Source: Lachnospiraceae bacterium (GTDB lineage Bacteria > Bacillota > Clostridia > Lachnospirales > Lachnospiraceae). Taken from it: a stretch of 64,000 bases of DNA. Every line of letters starts with the position of its first letter. Positions within the stretch are counted from its first letter, which is position 1. Location: contig VSNM01000002.1 of NCBI GenBank assembly GCA_009774245.1, positions 124,001-188,000 of the forward strand, in the 5' to 3' direction. Position numbers and translations under genes: made by a program. Positions 45,862-54,176 of the stretch are shown here, one piece after another. The notes under the pieces are model-generated. The model did no database searches and was not told where the DNA came from. It was given only the letters and a program-made list of their open reading frames with translations.

Positions 45862-47055
45862 CTATTTCCTATAATACTCCACGATCTTTCTCACCGCCGC
45901 GATCACGTCATCGACATCCTGATCTGTCAGTGAATAATAGATCGGCAGACTCATCATCTCCTCGTAGAGCTTCTCCGCATTGGGACAGATGCCCTTTTTA
46001 TAGCCGAGCTTCTGATAATACGGATGCCAATACACCGGAATATAGTGCACATTGCAGCAGATATTCTCCGCTGCCATCGCCTCAAAGAAGAATCTGCGGT
46101 CGATTGTGAGCATCTCCGGGCGAATCCGCAGTATGTAGAGATGCCTCGTCGTGTCCGATTCCGGTATCTCCTGCTGCACAGAGAGCTGCGGTATCTGTGA
46201 AAACGCATTGTCATAGCGCGCGACAATCTCCCTGCGCCTCCCCGCAAACTGATCCAGCTTGTCGATCTGGCTCAGGATGAGCGCGCACTGGATATCCGTG
46301 AGCCTGTAATTATATCCCAAATCGATCTGCTCATGATACCATGGGCCATGGCTCTCGCTCTCATAGAATGCCTCATCCTTGGTGATGCCATGCGAGCGGT
46401 ATAGCAACAGTTTTTCGTACAGATCTCTGCGATTTGTGAGCACCGCGCCGCCCTCGCCGCCCGTCACCGTCTTGACTGGATGAAAGCTGAAGGTCGTCAT
46501 ATCCGCAATGCTGCCGACCGGCTTTCCCTTGTATTTCGTGCCAAAAGAGTGCGCCCCGTCCTCTATCAATATAATACCCTTATCACGGCACACGTCAAGC
46601 AGCTCATCCAGCCGTGCGGCCTGTCCGGTAAAATCCACAGCCACCACCGCCCTAGTCCGCTCTGTGATCTTCCCGCGCACACACTCCGGATCAATATTGT
46701 AGGTATTGGGATCAATGTCTGCAAAAACAGGTGTGCCGCCGCAGTAGAGCGCACAATTGGCGGATGCAGCAAAGGTGATCGGCGTCGTGATCAGCTCATC
46801 CCCCTCGCCGACGCCCGCTGCCATCGCCGCGATGTGCAGCGCCGCAGTACCGTTGCTGACAGCGACCGCATACTTCGCCCCTGTCAGCTCGCAGAGCCTT
46901 TTTTCCAGTTCCACAACCTTGGGCCCGCAGGTGAGGTAATCGCTGGTGAGCACCTCCTCCACCGCCTTCACATCGGCCTTGTCAACATATTGGTGTCCAT
47001 AATAAAGTTTTGTATTTCTAACCGGAACGCCCCCGGCAACCGCTGGTTTTTCCAT
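45862..47055 (-). CDS. pseC: UDP-4-amino-4,6-dideoxy-L-AltNAc transaminase
   Basis: A 397-residue DegT-family enzyme that aminates the 4-keto sugar made by PseB. SNGTAALHIAAMAAGVGEGD is the PLP-phosphate region, ILIEDGAHSFGTKY the Asp motif, and the PLP Lys is in SFHPVKTVTGGEGG. ATG 47055 is preferred over 47067 because GGAGG lies 5 bases before it. A structured spacer separates it from pseB. Confidence 0.93.
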   Translation of the reverse strand: MEKPAVAGGVPVRNTKLYYGHQYVDKADVKAVEEVLTSDYLTCGPKVVELEKRLCELTGAKYAVAVSNGTAALHIAAMAAGVGEGDELITTPITFAASANCALYCGGTPVFADIDPNTYNIDPECVRGKITERTRAVVAVDFTGQAARLDELLDVCRDKGIILIEDGAHSFGTKYKGKPVGSIADMTTFSFHPVKTVTGGEGGAVLTNRRDLYEKLLLYRSHGITKDEAFYESESHGPWYHEQIDLGYNYRLTDIQCALILSQIDKLDQFAGRRREIVARYDNAFSQIPQLSVQQEIPESDTTRHLYILRIRPEMLTIDRRFFFEAMAAENICCNVHYIPVYWHPYYQKLGYKKGICPNAEKLYEEMMSLPIYYSLTDQDVDDVIAAVRKIVEYYRK

Positions 47056-47078
47056 ATTATCCTCCATAAATCCAGATG

Positions 47079-47103
47079 AAAAATGCCGTACTTTGGCATT
47101 TTT
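47079..47103. repeat. Terminator-like hairpin upstream of pseC
   Basis: AAAAATGCC (47079-47087) and GGCATTTTT (47095-47103) form a 9-bp stem with a 7-base loop and A/T flanks on both sides. It sits just upstream of the pseC ribosome-binding site, so it could act as an attenuator. Confidence 0.5.
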
Positions 47104-47105
47104 CG

Positions 47106-47187
47106 GCGTGATACTTAGTACTTCTCCGCGAAGCAGCCTCTGCTGCGAGTGAAACCCACTGAAAGTGGTTAGAAGTACTTTTCACGC
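47106..47187. ncRNA. Predicted three-way-junction structured element between pseB and pseC
   Basis: An outer stem GCGTGA/TCACGC (47106-47111 and 47182-47187) and a second stem AGTACTTCT/AGAAGTACT enclose two hairpins, AGCAG-cct-CTGCT and CCACT-gaa-AGTGG. All four helices are formed by perfect pairs. It begins at the pseB stop codon. It may be a structured RNA in the pse transcript or a palindromic mobile repeat; it is not a tRNA. Confidence 0.45.
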
Positions 47188-48182
47188 TACTCGTGCAGAT
47201 CTGTTTTCAGGAGCTCCTTTATCTGCTCCACAGTAAGCCACTCCGTATTATTGCCCGACGAGTAATAAAATCCGTCCTCCACCTTCCTGCCGCTCGGATT
47301 CGGACGCTTTGACTCCTGCCAGAACATCTGTGGATAGATGATGAAATTCTTCTCGTACTCGTAGGTCGTCATGGAATCTTCCGACGTGATCATCACCTCA
47401 TGAAGCTTCTCACCCGGGCGGATGCCCACCTCGACCGTCCTCATGCCCGGCGCCATCGCCTCCGCGAGATCTGTAATCTTAAACGAAGGAATCTTGCTGA
47501 TAAACGTCTCACCGCCCTTCGCCTCCTCGAGCGCCTTGATCACAAGCTCAACTCCCTGCGTCAGGCTAATCCAGAAGCGTGTCATCCGGTAATCCGTGAT
47601 CGGGAGCTCCCTGACGCCCTCGTAGATCAGTTTCTGGAACAGCGGAATGATCGAGCCACGGCTTCCCGCCACATTCCCATACCGCACGATGGAGAAATTC
47701 AGGTCCTTTGTGCCGCAGTACGCGTTTGCCGCAATAAATAATTTGTCCGATACAAGCTTCGTGCCTCCGTACAGATTCACCGGGTTAACCGCCTTGTCCG
47801 TGGACAGCGCCACCACCTTCTGAACCCCTGTGTTCAGCGCCGCGTCAATCACATTCTGCGCGCCGTTCACGTTTGTCTTGATCGCCTCATTCGGATTGTA
47901 TTCGCACGCCGGCACCTGTTTTAGCGCCGCCGCGTGAATCACATAATCCACCCCTTCAAACGCGCGCTTCATGCGCTCATAGTCGCGCACATCACCGATA
48001 AAAAAGCGCAGCCTGTCCTTATACTGTGCGAAATCGTTCGCCATCACCCACTGCTTGAACTCATCCCTCGAATAGATAATGATCTTTTTGGGGTGGTAAT
48101 GCTCCAGCACATACTCGGTAAAGCATCTTCCAAAGGAGCCTGTCCCCCCCGTGATCAGTATCGTTTTGTCATCCAATATCAT
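47187..48182 (-). CDS. pseB: UDP-GlcNAc 4,6-dehydratase (inverting)
   Basis: A 331-residue soluble SDR of the PseB/FlaA1 type, first step of pseudaminic acid synthesis. ILITGGTGSFGRCFTEYVL is the NADP loop, and the active site is ALSTDKAVNPVNLYGGTK with the Asp-Lys pair of dehydratases. I start at ATG 48182, six bases after GGAGG; the open frame to 48269 has an unrelated leader. Differs from the membrane dehydratase at 25608. Confidence 0.94.
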   Translation of the reverse strand: MILDDKTILITGGTGSFGRCFTEYVLEHYHPKKIIIYSRDEFKQWVMANDFAQYKDRLRFFIGDVRDYERMKRAFEGVDYVIHAAALKQVPACEYNPNEAIKTNVNGAQNVIDAALNTGVQKVVALSTDKAVNPVNLYGGTKLVSDKLFIAANAYCGTKDLNFSIVRYGNVAGSRGSIIPLFQKLIYEGVRELPITDYRMTRFWISLTQGVELVIKALEEAKGGETFISKIPSFKITDLAEAMAPGMRTVEVGIRPGEKLHEVMITSEDSMTTYEYEKNFIIYPQMFWQESKRPNPSGRKVEDGFYYSSGNNTEWLTVEQIKELLKTDLHE

Positions 48183-48269
48183 CATAATCCTCCAAATCAA
48201 TCTATATTGTTCCCAATTCCTTCCAATTCTACCATATTTTTTTCTGTCCGTCAAAACAATACGAACCAT

Positions 48270-49628
48270 TTATTCATCAAATGTCAGGTCTGCCACGACG
48301 CTGTTCAGGATTCTGTCATACACGGTGATGTTCCACCTGCTTCCCGCCTGATAGTGCTCCACCCCGTCGATCAGCACCTGATGGAGCGGCCCCATCTTCG
48401 CGAGCACCAGCTCGCTCTCCCCGATCTTTCTATGGCGGATGCCATCTTCCTGCCATATCAGGTCGAGTGCCACCTGACAGTCCTGATACACCCACTGACG
48501 TACACCGCCACTGCTGTGCGCATCTGTCACGATCAGCACATAATCCCTGTCATCCTGGAGCTGCTCAATACACTCCCGCGCCGTCTGAGCCGCCATATAC
48601 TCCTGCCAGCCCGAACGCTGTCGGTAGGTGCAGGCCGCATCCCACGAATTGGGCTCTGCCTCATTTCTCCTGTCCGGCAGTTCATAATGCTCCCTGATAT
48701 AGCCGCCCAGGTAACTTGTGACCTTCCGCGCCCCAAAATCATTGAGGTGCTGTGCATCCCTGAAATCAGCCGCCGTGTCAAGCACTATCTTCCCATCGCT
48801 GTACAGCTCGTTAAAATCAACAAACTGTAATCCCCGCGCGTCAGCGAGCGCCCTCACAGCCTCCGTCTCATAGCGGTGCCAGCCCACCCGCGGCGATTTG
48901 AAAAGAAGCAGCTCCACATTCTGCTGTCTGCAAAGCTGGAGCATCTCATCAAGATAAGCGACATTCGCCTCCTCAATCCATGCCTCTCCCTCAAAATTGT
49001 AATCCGTCAGATTGACCGGCTCCTCCGAGACAGCCTGCGTCTCCAGATATCCCTTCGTATAGTTTGTCTTATCCTGATAAAAATATGTGTAATCCGTCCT
49101 GGAAAGCTCCTTCCAGCGATTGTGGTAGCGAAAGAGGGGAAATACATAAGAAAAATACTCCGCATTCACATCTCCCACCGACTGATAGATACACCTGAGC
49201 TTGTCCGCCGAGAGCGGAATATTCGTAAAGCCCCAGCGAAGCCCCGCCTCCCCGCGGCTGCTGGCGCTATCGCTTGTCAGCATGTTGATCTCGAACGCCA
49301 CCACCCGCGGCTGCTGGGTTTTGAGCGCCTCCCTGAGATAGAGCGCCGAGATATTCATCGGCTGCGACGAGCTGCCAAAATCATATGCCGCTATGCCATA
49401 TTCTTCATACAGCACGAGCGGATCGACCGTACAGAAGCTGTTGCTGCTGCCGATCACGATCAGATCAATGTCATTCTTCTTCTCCGCATAAAAACCGTCC
49501 ACGATCGTCGTGGAATCCCCTATAAATTTCGCGCGGATAATCTCATCCGTGACCTTGAGCACCAGACCGATCAACAGTACAAAGGCCGCTATGAATATGA
49601 TTCTGGAAACCATTTTCTTTCTTGACAT
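48270..49628 (-). CDS. Membrane-anchored SGNH-hydrolase-like protein, partner of MBOAT
   Basis: 452 residues with one N-terminal membrane helix (IIFIAAFVLLIGLVLKV) and an extracytoplasmic domain. LIVIGSSNSFCTVDPL is the Ser block of an SGNH fold, and RDAQHLNDFGARKV near residue 320 is the Asp/His block. Proteins of this layout (AlgX, AlgJ, DltD, PatB types) accept acyl groups from an MBOAT protein and place them on a glycan. ATG 49628 is chosen from AGGGGAG upstream; it directly follows the MBOAT gene. Confidence 0.83.
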   Translation of the reverse strand: MSRKKMVSRIIFIAAFVLLIGLVLKVTDEIIRAKFIGDSTTIVDGFYAEKKNDIDLIVIGSSNSFCTVDPLVLYEEYGIAAYDFGSSSQPMNISALYLREALKTQQPRVVAFEINMLTSDSASSRGEAGLRWGFTNIPLSADKLRCIYQSVGDVNAEYFSYVFPLFRYHNRWKELSRTDYTYFYQDKTNYTKGYLETQAVSEEPVNLTDYNFEGEAWIEEANVAYLDEMLQLCRQQNVELLLFKSPRVGWHRYETEAVRALADARGLQFVDFNELYSDGKIVLDTAADFRDAQHLNDFGARKVTSYLGGYIREHYELPDRRNEAEPNSWDAACTYRQRSGWQEYMAAQTARECIEQLQDDRDYVLIVTDAHSSGGVRQWVYQDCQVALDLIWQEDGIRHRKIGESELVLAKMGPLHQVLIDGVEHYQAGSRWNITVYDRILNSVVADLTFDE

Positions 49629-49641
49629 TCCGACTCCCCTT

Positions 49642-51153
49642 TTAAAACTGGAAATAAATGAACTGGCTCGCGTCGTACCCCTCTCCGTACACGCCAAACA
49701 CAATCACCATCACGAGCAGCACCGCCACGATCACATACTGTACCGCAAGGCACTGACTTTTGACCAGCGTGTCAAACAATGCCTTTTTCCTCACATAATA
49801 GGCGTCCACGATCAAAAGCAGCAAAATACCCAGCCACAGTATCCCCATCTCCTTCCTGTCAAGCCCCAGATAGTAGACGGACTCGTCAAAAAGCGACCAC
49901 ACGTCAAATGTCGTAAACATCCGCTGGATATAGTAGACGGCATCCCGCACCGTGTCCGCCCTGAAAAACACCAGCGACAGCACAAACAGAAAAAAGGTGC
50001 ACAACCCCTGAAAAAACTGATATCCGAATGTCTTGACGCGCACATGGAAATAATTGGTACATTTCGCCTTGAGCGGCCGCAGAAGATCGCCGATCACGAT
50101 GTAAACACCCTGTATCGCGCCCCACACCACATAGTGCCAGCTCGCGCCGTGCCAGAGCCCGCTCACGACAAACGTCACCATATTGTTGAAATATTTTCTG
50201 AGCTTCGAACAGCGCCCGCCGCCGAGCGGTATATAGAGATAATCGCGAAACCAGGAACTCAGCGACACATGCCAGCGCCTCCAGAACTCACCGATGCTTC
50301 TCGAAAAAAACGGCGCCTCAAAATTGGTCATCAGATCAATGCCGAGCACCTTCGCCGCCCCCATCGCAATCACTGAGTAGCTCGCAAAATCGCAATAAAT
50401 CTGTACGGCAAACAGCACGATCGCCAGCGTGAGCGCCACACCGCTGAACATATAATAAATGCCAAACACCTGATTGACAAGCACCGCGGCCCGGTCTGCG
50501 ATGACCATTTTCATAAAAAATCCCCACAGCATCAGGAGCAGTCCCCTTGTCGCCTTCTCGAAGCTCCATGGCCCCTCGGACAGCTTTTTGTCAGAAATCT
50601 GGCGAAGCTGCCCCAGCAGATTCCCGCTGCGCTCGATCGGTCCCGCCACAAGCTGCGGAAAGAACGATACAAACAGCGCATACCGCACAAAATTCCTCTC
50701 CGCCTTCACTGTTCCCCGGTACACGTCGATCGTGTACCCCAGCGCCTGGAAGGTATAGAACGAGATTCCCACGGGGAGAAGGATATCAAGCCTTGATTCC
50801 CCCAGCTGCACGCCACAGACAGCAAGCAGCGCCGCAAGCGTGTCATGCAGAAAATAAAAGTACTTAAAAAACACAAGAATCGCAAGATTGCTCACAATCC
50901 CTGCCGCGAGAATCAGCTTACGCCAGCGCCCGCTCCCATCACTCTGCATCCCTGCGCGATCTATCAAAAGCGCGCACAGATACGTGATGACTGTGGACGC
51001 CAGTATCAGCAGTGCGTATTTTGCATTCCATCCCATATAAAAGTAATAGCTTGCCAGCAGAAGCCACAGCTGCCGAAACCGCCGGGGTATCACATAAAAC
51101 AGCAGCACTACCACTGGAAAAAAGACCAAAAAATCAAAAGAGGTAAACTGCAT
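49642..51153 (-). CDS. MBOAT-family O-acyltransferase (AlgI/PatA-like)
   Basis: 503 residues with about a dozen helices. The start FTSFDFLVFFPVVVLLFYV, SYYFYMGWN, and the active-site region FVVSGLWHGASWHYVVWG with the invariant His are typical of AlgI/DltB-type MBOAT proteins. It moves acyl groups, usually acetyl, across the membrane for O-acylation by the SGNH protein encoded next. It starts three bases after the GT2 gene. Confidence 0.93.
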   Translation of the reverse strand: MQFTSFDFLVFFPVVVLLFYVIPRRFRQLWLLLASYYFYMGWNAKYALLILASTVITYLCALLIDRAGMQSDGSGRWRKLILAAGIVSNLAILVFFKYFYFLHDTLAALLAVCGVQLGESRLDILLPVGISFYTFQALGYTIDVYRGTVKAERNFVRYALFVSFFPQLVAGPIERSGNLLGQLRQISDKKLSEGPWSFEKATRGLLLMLWGFFMKMVIADRAAVLVNQVFGIYYMFSGVALTLAIVLFAVQIYCDFASYSVIAMGAAKVLGIDLMTNFEAPFFSRSIGEFWRRWHVSLSSWFRDYLYIPLGGGRCSKLRKYFNNMVTFVVSGLWHGASWHYVVWGAIQGVYIVIGDLLRPLKAKCTNYFHVRVKTFGYQFFQGLCTFFLFVLSLVFFRADTVRDAVYYIQRMFTTFDVWSLFDESVYYLGLDRKEMGILWLGILLLLIVDAYYVRKKALFDTLVKSQCLAVQYVIVAVLLVMVIVFGVYGEGYDASQFIYFQF

Positions 51154-51156
51154 ACC

Positions 51157-52197
51157 CTACTCCTCTCCATTCCCGGCGCCGCGGCGCAGCCTGTTGCGGT
51201 AAAAATAAAGCAGCTGGAAATAGAGTTTGAATCTGAGCGGGGACTCCATATGCATGGCCGCCAGCTTCTTCTGCTCCTCGTCAAATTCATTCTGATAATA
51301 GATATTGTCCTGAAACTCAGGAAACTCCTGCTTTATTCCATCCGCAAGCTGTCTCAGAAATTTCAGCTTCGGCTTCCTGACTCCAAGCATATAGGTAAAC
51401 AGCGTATTCATATAATAAAGTTTTGAGAAAGCAAACTCAAACTCCTGCCTGTAGGGCTTGTAAATGCCGTATCTGCGCGCCTCCTCGATCAGCTTCTTGC
51501 CCATCGCAAGCCGCGCCTCACACTTTTCCACGCTGATCTCATGAACCGTGGACGTGGAATGCTGATAGTAATAATAAAGCGGCTCATCCACCTTCTCAAA
51601 GTGCGTAAAATGCAGCATCCAGATCGGTGAGGCACAGTTATCCTCATAGAAAGTCCTCTCCGGAAAACGCAGCTCATACGCGTCGATCACATCTCTCAGG
51701 TACACCTTGATCACCATGCTGCCTGGATTCATGACAAGCTTTTTGTACCGCTCATGGTCAAGCACACCGGTCTGGTCCATCGTGTTGTTTGGCATCAGCT
51801 TCCCGACATTCATCGTGTGGGTATCAACCAGACTGTAGTCACACCCCACAACATCCGCCCCGGTCTGTTCCGCCTTCCTGATCAGTTTCTCATACATGTC
51901 GGGCGCCACCCAGTCATCGGAGTCGGCAAACCCGATCCACATGCCGCGCGCAATGGCAAGCCCCTTGTTGCGCGCGCCGCCCTGCCTGAGATTCTCGTAG
52001 GACTGGACCGCTTTGAACTTCCACGGATATCTGGACTCATACTCCTTCAGGATCGCAAGCGATTCATCCGTCGATGCATCATCAACCGCAATGATCTCAT
52101 AGTCCGAGATTGTCTGATTAATCAGGGAATCCAGGCAAAACCGAAGTTTGTTGTCCGCCGCCATATTATAAACAGGTACTATTATACTAAGCCTCAT
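51157..52197 (-). CDS. GT2-family glycosyltransferase
   Basis: A 346-residue inverting GT-A enzyme. LSIIVPVYNMAADNKLRF opens the domain, AVDDASTDES is the first Asp motif and FADSDDWVAPDMYEKL the DxD-like metal site. The C-terminal 120 residues are helical without a membrane anchor. Probably adds a sugar to the lipid-linked repeat; donor unknown. It lies between the flippase and MBOAT genes. Confidence 0.92.
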   Translation of the reverse strand: MRLSIIVPVYNMAADNKLRFCLDSLINQTISDYEIIAVDDASTDESLAILKEYESRYPWKFKAVQSYENLRQGGARNKGLAIARGMWIGFADSDDWVAPDMYEKLIRKAEQTGADVVGCDYSLVDTHTMNVGKLMPNNTMDQTGVLDHERYKKLVMNPGSMVIKVYLRDVIDAYELRFPERTFYEDNCASPIWMLHFTHFEKVDEPLYYYYQHSTSTVHEISVEKCEARLAMGKKLIEEARRYGIYKPYRQEFEFAFSKLYYMNTLFTYMLGVRKPKLKFLRQLADGIKQEFPEFQDNIYYQNEFDEEQKKLAAMHMESPLRFKLYFQLLYFYRNRLRRGAGNGEE

Positions 52198-52260
52198 ACG
52201 CTACCACCACTTTCCCTCTGCCACTTCCTTCTTTTGTATAACCATTTCATGTATATCTCT

Positions 52261-54000
52261 TCAGCGTTCTCTCTCAATACCGCCATTCTCCACCCGAAAT
52301 ACCATATCGCATTTCTCGATCGTCTGTAGCCTGTGCGCTATGATAACAAGTGTTTTCTTACCATGCAGCCTGTTGATGGACTCCATGATCGCCGCCTCCG
52401 TGTCATTGTCCAGCGCCGAAGTCGCCTCGTCGAGAATCAGTACCTCGGGATCATTGTAAAGCGCCCTCGCTATCCCGATTCTCTGCCGCTGCCCGCCCGA
52501 AAGACGGATTCCGCGCTCACCGATTCCCGTGTTCACGCCCTCGGGCAGCGTCCTTACAAACTCATCAAGCTGCGCTTCCTGCAGCGCATACCAGAGCTTC
52601 TCGTCATCGATATCCTCCTCCGGCACGCCAAAGGCGACATTTTTCCTGATATCCGCGTCCAGCAGGAAGATCATCTGCGGTATATATCCCACATTGGCAA
52701 GCCACTCCCTGTAATGTTCCTGGATATTCACATCATCCGCGAGCACGCTGCCGCCCTGCAGCTTTAACAGCCCTAATAAAATGTCAATGATCGTCGTCTT
52801 TCCGGCGCCGCTCGTCCCCACGATGCCGATCGACCTGCCAATCGGAAAGGAGACTGTCGCATGGTCAAAGATCAGCTTGTCCGAGTTTGGATAGTGATAC
52901 GTGATGTCCGACAGCTTTACCTCCCTCGTGACCGGGAGCTTTGTCTTCGCCACGACCGCGTAGGAAATGTCCGTGTGCGCCTCGTCCGTCTCCTCGACAA
53001 GATTGTCGCTCACATTGAAGAAAAACGGCTCATTGAATGCCATGCTCGTCAGCTGGTTGTTGATGCGGCTCGCCGCGGGCAGAAGCCGCATCGCCGCGAT
53101 ACCAAACGCCGCGAACAGGGAAACCATGCTTGACACATCTGCCCCCATCACGATCAATACCATAATATAGCCCAGCAGTCCCGCCATACACACCGTCTCA
53201 ATCAAAAGCTTTGGGGTGTTATTAAACAGACTGAACCGCTCCATCGCCTTCACATAGCCCTCTCCGACCTTGCAGTACTCACCGATAAAATACTGCTCGC
53301 GCCCCGCGACCTTGATCTCCTTGATTCCCTGCACGGTCTGCGAGATCCACGCAAACATGGACGAGCCGTAGTCCTGGTTCTCTTTGCCGGTGCGGTTCAT
53401 GATCGGCTTGATGATATTCTTAATCACAACAAGTGTTACCACCAGAAGCACCGCGATCACCACTGTCATAACAGGATCTTCGATCGCGAGCGCCACGACG
53501 AGAAATACCGCCACGATCGCCTCAGACGCGATCTGTAATACAGACATGATCAGCGCGTACATATTGCTCACGTCCGCCGTAATGCTCCTTTGAATAACAG
53601 ATGTTTCCGCATTGAGATAATACTCATATTCACGCCTGACAAAGTTCTTCATCAGGCTCGATGCCGTCTTGAACTGGTTGCTGTACACAAACCGGTACAG
53701 ATTTCTCTGCAAAAAAAACTGAAACGCATTTTTTGCGATATACAGCAGAATCAGAAACAGAATTGCCAGCACAGAAAACTGCACGGTATTGCGCAGATGC
53801 AGGAGGTCGCATATCAGCCGATATGTGTCGCCCTGCGACAGCGCGGCCGGATCGAGTATCAGCTGCACCACGGCCATCACCATCATCACGGCTCCGGTCT
53901 CAAGCCCCGCCGATATCATCATCATCACAAACAACCGCACCATGGCGTTCTTCTGCTTTTTGTCCATCAGTATATTAATCTTCTTTAATATTTTAAGCAC
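52261..54000 (-). CDS. ABC transporter/flippase (PglK-like)
   Basis: 579 residues: a six-helix exporter domain (about 1-320) and an ATPase with GTSGAGKTT (Walker A), the signature LSGGQRQRIGIARAL and LILDEATSALD (Walker B). The opening LKILKKINILMDKKQKN and overall plan fit the PglK group, which flips undecaprenyl-diphosphate oligosaccharides; general MsbA-like drug or lipid exporters are an alternative. I start at GTG 54000, with AAGGA 10 bases upstream. It is the only glycan exporter candidate in the window. Confidence 0.9.
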   Translation of the reverse strand: MLKILKKINILMDKKQKNAMVRLFVMMMISAGLETGAVMMVMAVVQLILDPAALSQGDTYRLICDLLHLRNTVQFSVLAILFLILLYIAKNAFQFFLQRNLYRFVYSNQFKTASSLMKNFVRREYEYYLNAETSVIQRSITADVSNMYALIMSVLQIASEAIVAVFLVVALAIEDPVMTVVIAVLLVVTLVVIKNIIKPIMNRTGKENQDYGSSMFAWISQTVQGIKEIKVAGREQYFIGEYCKVGEGYVKAMERFSLFNNTPKLLIETVCMAGLLGYIMVLIVMGADVSSMVSLFAAFGIAAMRLLPAASRINNQLTSMAFNEPFFFNVSDNLVEETDEAHTDISYAVVAKTKLPVTREVKLSDITYHYPNSDKLIFDHATVSFPIGRSIGIVGTSGAGKTTIIDILLGLLKLQGGSVLADDVNIQEHYREWLANVGYIPQMIFLLDADIRKNVAFGVPEEDIDDEKLWYALQEAQLDEFVRTLPEGVNTGIGERGIRLSGGQRQRIGIARALYNDPEVLILDEATSALDNDTEAAIMESINRLHGKKTLVIIAHRLQTIEKCDMVFRVENGGIERER

Positions 54001-54040
54001 TGGTACTCTTTCCTTTCCTTCGCTCCGCACATATACCCCA

Positions 54041-54092
54041 GAGCGTGTTTAAAAAATCATTCCCATCTTCTGCATAATTTTCGAACACGCTC
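54041..54092. repeat. Interrupted palindrome in the flippase leader
   Basis: GAGCGTGTTT (54041-54050) and GAACACGCTC (54083-54092) pair over 10 positions, one a T-G pair, around 32 bases of AT-rich loop. It lies between the promoter at 54136 and the start codon at 54000, so it would be part of the mRNA leader. Confidence 0.6.
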
Positions 54093-54135
54093 TTGCAAAC
54101 TGTATCCCCCGCAGGCTTATGAACCCTTAAAATAT

Positions 54136-54164
54136 AGTATATGTCATATTTTCAAGAAACACAA
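54136..54164 (-). promoter_or_regulatory. Promoter of the flippase-led transcript (shared signature)
   Basis: Minus strand: -35 TTGTGT (54159-54164), 17-base spacer, -10 TATACT (54136-54141). The stretches TTGTGTTT and ATGACATATACTATA are the same as in the promoters at 55932 and 57034, though the spacer centre differs. Confidence 0.7.
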
Positions 54165-54176
54165 CCCAATCAGAAT

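Noticed and set aside
47106..47187. Cloverleaf-like fold considered as a tRNA
   Set aside because: Only two inner hairpins, no anticodon arm of the right size and no T-loop consensus.
40818..48182. Legionaminic or sialic acid pathway instead of pseudaminic acid
   Set aside because: The hydrolase is PseG-type (GMGHVMRC), not NeuC-like, and the dehydratase is the soluble inverting PseB type.
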